DNA from: JAZFYD01 sp036443405
GTDB lineage: Bacteria; Planctomycetota; PLA2
Assembly: GCA_036443405.1 (NCBI GenBank)
Contig: JAZFYD010000153.1
Coordinates: 1-30,706, forward strand
Direction: 5' to 3'
Length of the DNA stretch: 30,706 nt
The notes beneath the pieces are model-generated. The model was not told the origin of the DNA and ran no database searches. It saw only the letters and a list, made by a program, of their open reading frames with translations. Position 1 is the first letter of the stretch. Each line of letters opens with the position of its first letter. A program made the translations under genes and the position numbers. Positions 7,497-15,383 of the stretch are shown here, one piece after another.

Positions 7497-8378
7497 TTAC
7501 GGTTTGGGCTCGGGGGGCTGATCCTCGGGCTTTTTGGCGGGCTTCTGGTCCGGCGGTATCTCGCGCTCGAGATCGGAGCCCGGAATCACGGCGGTTCCCC
7601 CCTGGTCCAGAAGGATCAGACAGCGGCTGGCGAGCACCTCCTGATTGAGCACGAGGCCGCGCTGGCCCGAGCTCAAGACCTTCACGCGCTTGCCGCGCTT
7701 GGGCAAGTCCTTCCGAAGTTCCGTGTAGACCTCGTCCTCGTATCGAAGACAGCAGAGAAGACGTCCGCACATGCCCGAGATCTTGCTCGGATCAAGCGTC
7801 GTCTTCTGGTTTTTCGCCATTCGCATCGAGACCGGTTTCATGTCTCGAATCCAGGACGAGCAACAGAGTTCGCGGCCGCAATAGGAGACGTCGCCGAGCA
7901 GCTTCGCTTCGTCGCGCGCGCCGATCTGCTTCAGCTCGATGCGCATCCGATATTGCGAGGCGAGTTCGCGCACCAGCTCACGGAAGTCCACGCGCCCCTC
8001 CGCGAGGAAGTAAAACGTCAGCCGTCCGCCGCCGAGGATCTTCTCGACCTTGACGAGTTGCATCGGCAGCTTGTGGTGCCGCATGCGGTCGGCGCAGAAT
8101 CGATATTCCGCCGACTTTCCCTCGTGGTCGATCTCGGCCTGCTTCTCCCGATCCTCGTCCGTGGCCATGCGCAGGGCTTCGGTGCGCGCCGGCATCAACG
8201 CCTCGCCGGCCGGTTTGGGGTCGGTCAGGATCAGTGCGTACTCCGTACCGCGATCGGTGCGGACGACGATGTCGTCGCCGCGCCCGGCGTCGAGCCCATC
8301 CGGAACGCTGCAGCCCGTCCGGCACGTGCTGCATCCATGGCGAACGATCGCCACGAGATCGGGGGTCGGTTGATTCAT
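7497..8378 (-). CDS. PSP1-domain protein, YaaT-like (RicT) regulatory factor
   Basis: A 293-aa homologue of B. subtilis YaaT/RicT, a component of the Fe-S-containing Y-complex (YaaT, YlbF, YmcA) that stimulates RNase Y-dependent mRNA maturation. The PSP1 core is plain: FYFLAEGRVDFRELVREL (122-139), IELKQIGARDEAKLLGDV, YCGRELCCSSW (Cys167, 172, 173), VSMRMAKNQ and KISGMCGRLLCCLRYE (Cys204, 209, 210). All six conserved cysteines are kept. It adds an N-terminal cluster CSTCRTGC (Cys16, 19, 23) not found in the Bacillus protein, and a Pro/Lys-rich tail (~275-293). The ATG at 8378 is 9 bp after the holB stop. The order tmk-holB-yaaT is the same as in Firmicutes. Y-complex partners are not in the window. 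Confidence 0.88.
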   Translation of the reverse strand: MNQPTPDLVAIVRHGCSTCRTGCSVPDGLDAGRGDDIVVRTDRGTEYALILTDPKPAGEALMPARTEALRMATDEDREKQAEIDHEGKSAEYRFCADRMRHHKLPMQLVKVEKILGGGRLTFYFLAEGRVDFRELVRELASQYRMRIELKQIGARDEAKLLGDVSYCGRELCCSSWIRDMKPVSMRMAKNQKTTLDPSKISGMCGRLLCCLRYEDEVYTELRKDLPKRGKRVKVLSSGQRGLVLNQEVLASRCLILLDQGGTAVIPGSDLEREIPPDQKPAKKPEDQPPEPKP

Positions 8379-8387
8379 GTTCTCGAT

Positions 8388-9287
8388 CTATCTTGACCGG
8401 AAAACGTGTTTCGCCGGTTGAAACCCGAGACCGGTCTCGAGTAGCAGTTGGGCGAAAACGATGCCCGGGTTGCTGTTTTCTCTGATGGATCCTAGAGCAT
8501 GGAGGATCGAGCGCAAGACGGGCTCGGTGCCGGGCAGTTCGCGGCGAACCCGTGAGCCGGCGATGCGCAGGAGGTCCGCGAGGCGCTTTCGATGGGCGTC
8601 GCTGTCCTCATCGCTCTTTTTTCGAATAAGTTTGTCCATGACCCCCAGGGGATCCGATCCCGGGCTCAAAAGGAGGTCGTGCATCCGTCCCGCGGGTTCA
8701 AAAAGCCCGCCTTTGTGCCACGAGATCGCCCGTCCCGGGCACCCCTCGGATTCAGCGGCGAGCTCGATCGGCACCCCGGCCCGCGCGAGAACGTCGGCGC
8801 AGCGCGCCGAATCCATGCGGCGCAGGCCCACGATGCGGCATCTGGATACGATCGTCTCCGGCAGCCGGTCCAGGTTCTCCGCGATCAGAAACAGCGCGGT
8901 GCCGCCCGGCGGCTCCTCCAACGTTTTCAGGAGCGCGTTCAGGGCCGGCAGCGAAAACGACTCGAGGTCCCGGAGGATCACCACGTTTCGTTCGCCTTCG
9001 ACCGGCTGGCGTTGCAGGCTGGCGGTGAGTTCGCGCACACCCTTGATGCCTTCGCTCGGGGACAGCACATGCAGGTCCGCGTGCTGCAACGTATCGACGC
9101 GCGCCGCGGCGTTCGCATCGCGGCCCAAGATCTCGCGCGCGCACCGATGGGCCATGAGGAACCGCCCCACTCCGTCGGGTCCCAGCAGCAGAGTGCTGCC
9201 CGCGCCGCGGCCGGTCGCCAAGTGCCGGCGCAACAAAGCCACCGCAGGGTCCTGCCCGAGCACACCGTCAAACGCGTCGCTGCTCAT
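8388..9287 (-). CDS. holB: DNA polymerase III subunit delta' (clamp loader)
   Basis: A 299-aa AAA+ clamp-loader subunit. It shows IKGVRELTASLQ (~81-92), VVILRDLESFSLPALNALLKTLEEPP (102-127) and the SRC sensor (VSRCRIV, 147-153), characteristic of delta'. The Walker A site is degenerate: GPDGVGRF at 36-43 has Arg where Lys is expected and no Thr/Ser. The Walker B region reads LRDLES instead of DEA(D/E). This fits a delta' that does not hydrolyse ATP, as in E. coli. The four-cysteine zinc module usual in DnaX and many delta' proteins is not seen. The ATG at 9287 is 4 bp after the tmk stop, with GGAGG 12 nt upstream inside tmk. Confidence 0.9.
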   Translation of the reverse strand: MSSDAFDGVLGQDPAVALLRRHLATGRGAGSTLLLGPDGVGRFLMAHRCAREILGRDANAAARVDTLQHADLHVLSPSEGIKGVRELTASLQRQPVEGERNVVILRDLESFSLPALNALLKTLEEPPGGTALFLIAENLDRLPETIVSRCRIVGLRRMDSARCADVLARAGVPIELAAESEGCPGRAISWHKGGLFEPAGRMHDLLLSPGSDPLGVMDKLIRKKSDEDSDAHRKRLADLLRIAGSRVRRELPGTEPVLRSILHALGSIRENSNPGIVFAQLLLETGLGFQPAKHVFRSR

Positions 9288-9291
9288 GTCG

Positions 9292-9906
9292 CTACGCGCC
9301 CTCCGCTTCCGAGATCGCGCCTAGGATAGCGGCCGCGACGTCCGCGGGCGGGGCGTCAGCCGCGACCACCGTCGCCTTGGCCCCGAGTGTTTGGGCCTGC
9401 GCCAGAAAGCCCTCGCGCACCCGCCGGTGAAAGTCCAGCGGCCGTCCCTCGATCCGATCTTGCGGTCCCGAGATCCGGCCGAGGCCCGCCTCCGGCGTAA
9501 GATCGAGAAACACGACGTGGTCGGGTTCGAGCCCTCCCGTCGCTACCTCGGCGGTGGCGCGGATCCCCTCCGGGTCGAGGCCGAGGCCGTGCCCCTGATA
9601 CGCGACGGTGCTGTAGGTGTAGCGGTCCAGAATCACGGTGCGTCCCATCTCGAGGGCGGGACGGACTTTGGTCTCGACGATCTGCGCTCGCGCCGCCTGA
9701 TACAGCAGCATTTCGGTTTTTGCGGTGACGTCGGTGTCGGAGTGAAGCAGGAGATCGCGAATGGCCTCGCCGACAGCGGTGCCCCCGGGTTCGCGTAACA
9801 CGACGACGTCCACGCCACGCTCCTTCAGGTGCGCGGCCAGGCGCGCGACCTGCGTGGTCTTGCCCGCGCCGTCGGGGCCGTCGATGACGATGAGGCGTCC
9901 GTTCAT
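9292..9906 (-). CDS. tmk: Thymidylate kinase
   Basis: Phosphorylates dTMP to dTDP for DNA synthesis. The 204-aa protein is of normal length, with the P-loop GPDGAGKTT (10-18), LREPGGTAVGE (38-47), the DRY motif in ILDRYTYSTVAYQG (94-96 for DRY) and a basic lid segment around residues 155-170 (RIEGRPLDFHRRV), pointing to the bacterial, E. coli-like lid-arginine type. The ATG at 9906 is 65 bp after the DnaA-like gene, on the same strand. holB follows after 4 bp. Certain by motif content. Confidence 0.96.
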   Translation of the reverse strand: MNGRLIVIDGPDGAGKTTQVARLAAHLKERGVDVVVLREPGGTAVGEAIRDLLLHSDTDVTAKTEMLLYQAARAQIVETKVRPALEMGRTVILDRYTYSTVAYQGHGLGLDPEGIRATAEVATGGLEPDHVVFLDLTPEAGLGRISGPQDRIEGRPLDFHRRVREGFLAQAQTLGAKATVVAADAPPADVAAAILGAISEAEGA

Positions 9907-9971
9907 TCCGTGTGTTTGGGCGTGATGTCGTTTTGCGCCTAGCGCGAGTACCCGCGCTGCCGCCCCCTAAA

Positions 9972-10967
9972 CTATCGACTCTGTACGACGCGGCCAACCT
10001 CGTGCAGCAGCCGCGCGAACCGGGGATCCCGCTCCTGTTGGCGCCGCGTCCACTGGCAGCCGTCGCGCACCGAGCGCGCGGCCTTCAGGCCGAGATGCTC
10101 CGCGACCTCCTCGCAGCGCATTCCGGCATCGACGGCGTGGAGCATCACCGCGCGCCGTGCTTCCACCACCGCCCGCCGGCGTGAGGTGGAGGTCAGCTCG
10201 GGTAGATCGATCGCGAACGTCTCCGACGCGGCCTGAAGCAGCAACGGGAGCAGCGATTCCCGGTCGGCTGCGCGGTTCCCGGTTCTTCTGCCCGACGTCG
10301 CGGCGCCGGGGGTGTCCAACTCGGCGACCAGGCCCCCGACCAGGCGATTGCGCAGTGCGGTCAGGAGATCGGGCCGCGTTTTCGGGTGGCCGTCGAGGGT
10401 GAAGAGAAAGCGACCCCCACGCGCGGAGACGTCGTCGATCATGCGACACAGCGCCCGTTGCGCGCCGTTGGCGCCCGCGAGTGTGGCGAGATCATCGGCC
10501 ACGACGAACGGCTTGCGCGGCGTCAACTGGCGCGACCCACCGCGGCGCATCCGCAAGAGATCGAGACTGAAAACACTCTTGCGATGCCGCGAGACGGCCC
10601 AGTCCACGAGCAGGCTCTTGCCGGAACCGGGCGGTCCGTGCAGGAGCAGGATGTTGGGCATGCCGGGGCCGCCTTCCATGAAAGCCTGCACCATGCGTTT
10701 GGCCGTCTCGTTGCCCGGCCCGGCTCCGAGGCGGCGTTTGGCCAGACGCGCCCGTTTGGCGACTTCCACACGGACGTGATCGCCGTACACGGTGCGCAAG
10801 GCCGCCGCGCATTGGGCCTCCAGGCCCTCTTTGTGAAACGGGCTGCGCACGAAGATTCTGTGCCGCCCGTTTTCCGATACGCACTGCGCTTCGGTCAGCC
10901 AGAGGTCGGTTTGTACCGGCCCCAACAGATCCCGAAGGCGCGCGAGACGACTCGCGTCTTCCGACAA
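9972..10967 (-). CDS. Divergent DnaA-like AAA+ ATPase
   Basis: A 331-aa protein with the DnaA domain plan in compact form. Residues ~10-70 resemble DnaA domain I (DLWLTEAQC, FVRSPFHKEGLE, YGDHVRVEV). An AAA+ module at ~85-260 has Walker A GPPGSGKS (111-118), Walker B FVVADDLATLAG (154-165, like the DnaA 'DDIQFLAG') and sensor I FTLDGHP (189-195), followed by a DnaA box VII-like RNRLVGGLVAEL. A C-terminal helical domain (~255-328) with a helix-turn-helix (284-306) resembles domain IV. The diagnostic DnaA-box reader 'RDHTTV' is replaced by LKAARSVRDG, so standard DnaA-box binding is doubtful. It is probably a paralogue or regulator rather than the main initiator. The start is TTG at 10967, supported by GGAG 7 bp upstream. 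It lies between the TPR gene (16-bp gap) and tmk. Confidence 0.75.
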   Translation of the reverse strand: MSEDASRLARLRDLLGPVQTDLWLTEAQCVSENGRHRIFVRSPFHKEGLEAQCAAALRTVYGDHVRVEVAKRARLAKRRLGAGPGNETAKRMVQAFMEGGPGMPNILLLHGPPGSGKSLLVDWAVSRHRKSVFSLDLLRMRRGGSRQLTPRKPFVVADDLATLAGANGAQRALCRMIDDVSARGGRFLFTLDGHPKTRPDLLTALRNRLVGGLVAELDTPGAATSGRRTGNRAADRESLLPLLLQAASETFAIDLPELTSTSRRRAVVEARRAVMLHAVDAGMRCEEVAEHLGLKAARSVRDGCQWTRRQQERDPRFARLLHEVGRVVQSR

Positions 10968-10983
10968 TGAAAACTCCGTTGCC

Positions 10984-13950
10984 CTACTGCCCGGAGTCCA
11001 GTTTCTTTTTCAGTTCATCGACACGCTTCTCGAGCGGGTCGGAGTTTCGTTTTTCCGTTTCGGCCAATGCCTTCAGCGCCTCCTCGCGCTTTCCGGCATC
11101 GTGAGCTACCTCGGCGAGATCCAACCAAGCCGCAGCTTCGTCGTTTTCGTCCGCTTCGTCCGGCAGCAATCGTACAAGAGCGCGCCCGGATCGAAGCGCA
11201 CGATCCCAGAGTTTTTTCTCCCGCGCCAATTCAAACATCGCGCTGTGCGCGCGCCTGTCGAACGTGTGCAGGTTCAGCGCCTCGTCCAACGTTGCAAGGG
11301 CGTTGTCATGTTGATCCATGATGCGGTATTCACGCGCAAGCTTGAGTCGGATGTCGATGTTGGTCGATGCGATTCGCGTCTGCGCCGCCAATTCGGCGAG
11401 CGCCTCCGGGGCCATCTGGGCCTCGATGTAGTAGCGACGCAGCAACGTGTACGGAGTGTTGCCTTTCACGCCGAGCGGCCAGGCGGCTTTCGCTTTTTTC
11501 AGGCGATCGACATACCCGGCGGTTTCGCCGTCGGCCTTCAGGAATGCGGCCATCTGCATGTGGGCCCAGTAGGCGTCGCCGCCCGCGTCGAAGAACATCT
11601 GCAGCAGCTTGCGCGTCGGCTCCGCACGACCGGCGCGTTGCGCGAGACGCGCCTGCAAGAGCAGCATGTGGGTGTTGTTCTTCGGAAGGACGTTTCGCGC
11701 CCGATCGAGGTACGCGCCGGCGTCGATGTTGCGGCCGCCGCGGAAATAGGCCCACGCCAGCTTGAGAGCGGTTTCGCCGTCGGCCGGGTTCTTGGCAAGC
11801 GTTTTGATCAACGCGCCCCGGGCGCGACGGTAGTCGGGGACGATGCGATAGTTCGCGACCCTCTTTTGGATGTGGGCGCCGAAAAGCTCGTCGAACTGCT
11901 CGAGGTCCAGGTCGAACGACTTCTTGAAGACCTCGCGCATCGGGCGGTCCTTGCCGTATAGCCGCAGCGCGGAAACGATGCCCTTTTCTCCCGAACGGTT
12001 CCGCAGGAACTCGAGCATCAGCCCGCCGACGTGATACGCGTAGGCGACGCGCGACGAGCGGAACATGGCGTCGAACGTCGCGATCTTGGGCAGGTTGTCC
12101 GTGTGATAGTCGTTGAACAGCTCGCGTTCGAACATCTCGTTTTGGCCCCAGCCCGGATCGAGCGGTTGCTCTTCGAGAACGCTCAGTCCTTCGGTGAACC
12201 AGCGCGGAACCTGGCCGCCGCTGAGCTGCAACGAGATGACGTGCGCGAATTCGTGACGCGCGGTGCCGGCCCATGAGAACGAGTTGCGCGGCAACGCCTG
12301 CGGCGAGTCGAGCGTGATCAGGCCGCCGAAACACGCGCCCAGCGCGGGGATCCCCGGGATGCCGAGCGTACGCACGCTGAAGTCGTCGGCCTTGCGGAAA
12401 CACTCCACGAGGATCGGGCGTCTAGGTGTGAACTCGTAGCGCTTGACCATGTCCGCCCAGCACTCCTCGAGAAGTCGCGGGAGAAACGCGCCGTGGATGT
12501 CGAACTCGCTCGGGTCGAACCGGATCGTGAAGTGCTCGGTTTTGAGCTCGACCATCTCGCCCGTGACGTAGTCGAGGACCGTCTTGAAGTTCTCCCGCAC
12601 CGGGTGCGCGAACGGGAAGATTTTTCGCGACTCTGCGAGTGCAGTCACTGCGTCCTCCGCACGGCCCTGGTTGGCCAGAAAGATGCCGAGGGACGCGTGC
12701 GCGTCCGAGTTCAGCGGATCGATCTTGAGACCGCGGCGGACGAGATCGACGGCGCGGTCGAAACGCCGCTGGCGCGACGCGACAATCAGCCCGGCGAGAT
12801 GGAATCCCTCGCCGAACGTCGGGTCGATTTCGAGGACCTTCTTCATGCCCGCTTCGAAGCCCTCCTTGTCGCCCAGAAGGAGATCGAGGGTCGCCTTCAG
12901 CGTGAGCAGCTCCTTGTGGCGCGAGTTGAACTCGAGGCCCTTTTCGATGTGGTTTTCGGCGGCGCCGTATTCGTTGTCGGTCAACAGGACCCGCGCGACG
13001 ATGGCGCGGGCGTCACAGTGGTTCGGGTTGATGCGCAGCGCCGTCGCCGCGAGGGATTTCGCCTCCGCTTCGTTGAACCCCAGCGCAACGCTCTTGGCGA
13101 CCTCGACGTAGAGATCGGCGAGCTCGGGGTTTTGCTCCGCGGCCTTGTCGCGCGCCCAACGCGCCTTCGCCATCGAGCGCTCCTTCTCGACACGGAAGAT
13201 GCGGACGAACTCCGTCAACGCTTCCCAGTTCGAGGGGTCGAGCTCCCGCGCGTAGCCGACCAGCTCGATGGCGTTGTCGGCCATCGCGTAATCGAGCGGG
13301 CTCAGTTCCACGTACATTCGAAACGCCCGCGCGATCTGGGTCATCTCGATGCTCATCGGCCGCGCGCGATGCGGGGTCCGCCGCAGTTTGTCGGCGTGGA
13401 ACGCCCGATCCGCCAAAAGTCCGTGGCGCTGCTCGAACAACTTCACGAAGTAGTCGAGCACGTCCCGCGCGTCATCGCGCTTGCCATGTTCTGCCAACGC
13501 CTCCGCGAGAACCAATCGCGCTGCGAGCCCCGCGGGGTCGGGGCCCTCGCCACCGCCCTTCAACACCGTGCGCGCCAGGTCACGCGCGGTTGCGGCGTGG
13601 CCATAACGCAGCGCGATGCGCGCTTCGAAGACCTTTCCGTCGCGGTCGCCGGCGTGATGTTCGTAGAGCTTCTGGATCTGCTCCGTTGCTTTCTTGTACT
13701 CGCCGATCGCGAAGTGCGCGCGCGCGACGCCCAGCCGCGCCTCCTTGTTGTCGGGCACACGCTCGAGTGCTTTTTCAAACCGCAAGCGGGCTTCCTCGTA
13801 GCTGCCAAGCCGCAGGCTGTCTTCGCCGCGCTCGACGTAGAGGTCCGCCATGTCGGCGGCTTCGTCGGGGGGCAGTTCCTCGTCCTGGGCCGAGGTCGTT
13901 CGCATGAGCAAGAGGAGCAGGAGCAGCGGCAGAATTCGCATCGGCCGCAT
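10984..13950 (-). CDS. Exported TPR protein with gluzincin (peptidase MA-like) domain
   Basis: A large exported protein, 988 aa. An N-terminal signal peptide (MRILPLLLLLLLMRTTSA, cleavage before QDEE) starts at either the ATG at 13950 or the ATG three codons on. TPR-type helical repeats fill ~25-450, for example SYEEARLRFEKALERVPDNKEARLGVA. A zinc-metallopeptidase domain follows (~470-690) with HEFAH (His566, Glu567, His570) and the third ligand Glu587 in WFTEGLSVLEE, as in peptidase MA/M48-like gluzincins. More TPRs fill ~700-960, and the tail is charged. All metal ligands and the catalytic Glu are present, so activity is possible; the substrate is unknown. It is the first gene of the operon running into the DnaA-like gene, tmk, holB and yaaT, an unexpected partner for replication genes. 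Confidence 0.85.
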   Translation of the reverse strand: MRPMRILPLLLLLLLMRTTSAQDEELPPDEAADMADLYVERGEDSLRLGSYEEARLRFEKALERVPDNKEARLGVARAHFAIGEYKKATEQIQKLYEHHAGDRDGKVFEARIALRYGHAATARDLARTVLKGGGEGPDPAGLAARLVLAEALAEHGKRDDARDVLDYFVKLFEQRHGLLADRAFHADKLRRTPHRARPMSIEMTQIARAFRMYVELSPLDYAMADNAIELVGYARELDPSNWEALTEFVRIFRVEKERSMAKARWARDKAAEQNPELADLYVEVAKSVALGFNEAEAKSLAATALRINPNHCDARAIVARVLLTDNEYGAAENHIEKGLEFNSRHKELLTLKATLDLLLGDKEGFEAGMKKVLEIDPTFGEGFHLAGLIVASRQRRFDRAVDLVRRGLKIDPLNSDAHASLGIFLANQGRAEDAVTALAESRKIFPFAHPVRENFKTVLDYVTGEMVELKTEHFTIRFDPSEFDIHGAFLPRLLEECWADMVKRYEFTPRRPILVECFRKADDFSVRTLGIPGIPALGACFGGLITLDSPQALPRNSFSWAGTARHEFAHVISLQLSGGQVPRWFTEGLSVLEEQPLDPGWGQNEMFERELFNDYHTDNLPKIATFDAMFRSSRVAYAYHVGGLMLEFLRNRSGEKGIVSALRLYGKDRPMREVFKKSFDLDLEQFDELFGAHIQKRVANYRIVPDYRRARGALIKTLAKNPADGETALKLAWAYFRGGRNIDAGAYLDRARNVLPKNNTHMLLLQARLAQRAGRAEPTRKLLQMFFDAGGDAYWAHMQMAAFLKADGETAGYVDRLKKAKAAWPLGVKGNTPYTLLRRYYIEAQMAPEALAELAAQTRIASTNIDIRLKLAREYRIMDQHDNALATLDEALNLHTFDRRAHSAMFELAREKKLWDRALRSGRALVRLLPDEADENDEAAAWLDLAEVAHDAGKREEALKALAETEKRNSDPLEKRVDELKKKLDSGQ

Positions 13951-13959
13951 TGTAATGGT

Positions 13960-13976
13960 GGGCGGCAGTGCCGCCC
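13960..13976. repeat. Small GC hairpin in a divergent promoter region
   Basis: GGGCGG-cagtg-CCGCCC forms a perfect 6-bp stem 10 bp outside the TPR gene's start. It sits in the 217-bp divergent gap 13951-14167, which otherwise contains only GC-rich low-complexity sequence (ggcctcggcctc). It could be a short repetitive palindrome or a regulatory hairpin; nothing decides between them. Confidence 0.35.
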
Positions 13977-14167
13977 TTCGGCCTTGGCCTCGGCCTCATG
14001 CGTCGGTCCCTTCCTCTTCGTCGCCCGCCACCGCCCTTTCCACGATGACGAACCTCGGAACCGGCACGGGGTCGTGGCCTGGGGACCGGGAGGATGGCGC
14101 ACAACGCAAGAGGCCAGGGCCGGGGAGTGCGCGGATCCTCAGCGCCGCGGATATCATCCTCCCGACC

Positions 14168-15364
14168 ATGAGCTATCCCGTCTCCTCCCGCGTCCGGTCC
14201 CTCGCTGCGTATCCGTTCGCCCTATTGGGCGAGAAGAAGAACGCGCTGATCGCCGCGGGTGTCACGCCCATCGATTTCGGCGTGGGCGATCCGACGATTC
14301 CGACCCCGGAGGTCGTGCGCGAGCGGCTCAAGATCGCCGTGGATCTGCGCGCCCGGTCGGGATATCCCTCCTACATCGGGGATGTCGCGTTCCGCGAGGC
14401 GGCGGCCGCCTGGGTGCAGCGCCGATTCTCGGTGGATCTGGATCCCGCGACCCAGGTCACGGCGACGATCGGGTCGAAGGAGGGGATCTTCAACTTCCCG
14501 CTCGGTTTTGTGGATCCCGGCGACATCGTGCTCTGCCCGTCTCCCGGGTATCCGCCCTATCCGCGCGGGACGTCGTTTGCCGGTGCGGAACCGTATTTTC
14601 TGCCGCTCACGCGGGAAAACCGGTACCTCCCCGACCTCGCCGCGATCCCCGCCGAGGTGGTCGATCGCGCGCGCATCCTGTGGCTCTGTTATCCCAACGC
14701 GCCGACCGGCGCCGTGGCTCCCGGGGAATTTCTCGCCCGCGCGATCGAGTGGGGCCGGAAACACAAGGTCATCGTCGTGAACGACGAGGCGTACAGCGAG
14801 ACCTACTTCACGGACGAGCCGCCGCACTCGATTCTCGAATACGGGATCGAGGGTGTCGTGGCGTTCCACTCGCTTTCGAAGCGCAGCGCGATGACTGGTT
14901 GGCGCATCGGCTTTACCGCGGGCGACGCCGAGATCCTCGCCACGTTCCGCAAGGTGAAGACCAACGTCGATTCCGGCGTGCCGACGTTCATCCAGGACGC
15001 GGCGATCGCCGCGCTCGAAGACGAGGCGCACGTCGTCGAGGCCCGCAACGATTACCGCACCAAGCGGGATCTCCTGGCCGAGACCTTCGTCGCCCTCGGG
15101 CTCGACGATTGCCGGCCGGACGCGACGATCCACTTCTGGCAGCGGCTGCCGAAAAACATGGACGCGATCGAGTTCGCGACGCGGTTGCTCGATCCCAATA
15201 TCGGCGTGGTCGCAACGCCGGGCCCCTGGGTCAGCGACGCCTGCCCGAACGGCCTGAACCCCGGCGAGGGTTACGTGAGGTTCTCGTTGGTACCGAGCAT
15301 CGAGGAGACAAAGCTCGCCTGCGAGAAGATCCGGGCGAACGCGGACGTCCTCTTGGGTTCGTAG
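14168..15364 (+). CDS. Class I/II PLP-dependent aminotransferase (LL-diaminopimelate aminotransferase-like)
   Basis: A 398-aa fold-type I aminotransferase. Motifs include DFGVGDPTIPTPEVV (substrate/arm region), SGYPSYIGDVAFREAAAAW, YPNAPTGA (Asn of the PLP ring), NDEAYSETYF (Asp and Tyr PLP contacts), the PLP lysine in FHSLSKRSAMTGWRIGF (Lys238) and the C-terminal carboxylate-binding Arg in GEGYVRFSLVPS. The pattern is close to LL-diaminopimelate/succinyldiaminopimelate aminotransferases of the DapL/DapC group, which would fit lysine and cell-wall synthesis. Exact specificity cannot be read from sequence. The open frame extends upstream to 13850 but overlaps the TPR gene there. The ATG at 14168 gives the family's N-terminus although it has no clear Shine-Dalgarno sequence. 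Convergent with the PafC-like gene, with a 19-bp gap. Confidence 0.88.
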   Translation: MSYPVSSRVRSLAAYPFALLGEKKNALIAAGVTPIDFGVGDPTIPTPEVVRERLKIAVDLRARSGYPSYIGDVAFREAAAAWVQRRFSVDLDPATQVTATIGSKEGIFNFPLGFVDPGDIVLCPSPGYPPYPRGTSFAGAEPYFLPLTRENRYLPDLAAIPAEVVDRARILWLCYPNAPTGAVAPGEFLARAIEWGRKHKVIVVNDEAYSETYFTDEPPHSILEYGIEGVVAFHSLSKRSAMTGWRIGFTAGDAEILATFRKVKTNVDSGVPTFIQDAAIAALEDEAHVVEARNDYRTKRDLLAETFVALGLDDCRPDATIHFWQRLPKNMDAIEFATRLLDPNIGVVATPGPWVSDACPNGLNPGEGYVRFSLVPSIEETKLACEKIRANADVLLGS

Positions 15365-15383
15365 CTTTCCGCTGGTTCTCTTC

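Noticed and set aside
9972..10967. Replication origin beside the DnaA-like gene
   Set aside because: No cluster of TTATCCACA-like boxes or AT-rich unwinding region was seen around the gene; the region is uniformly GC-rich.
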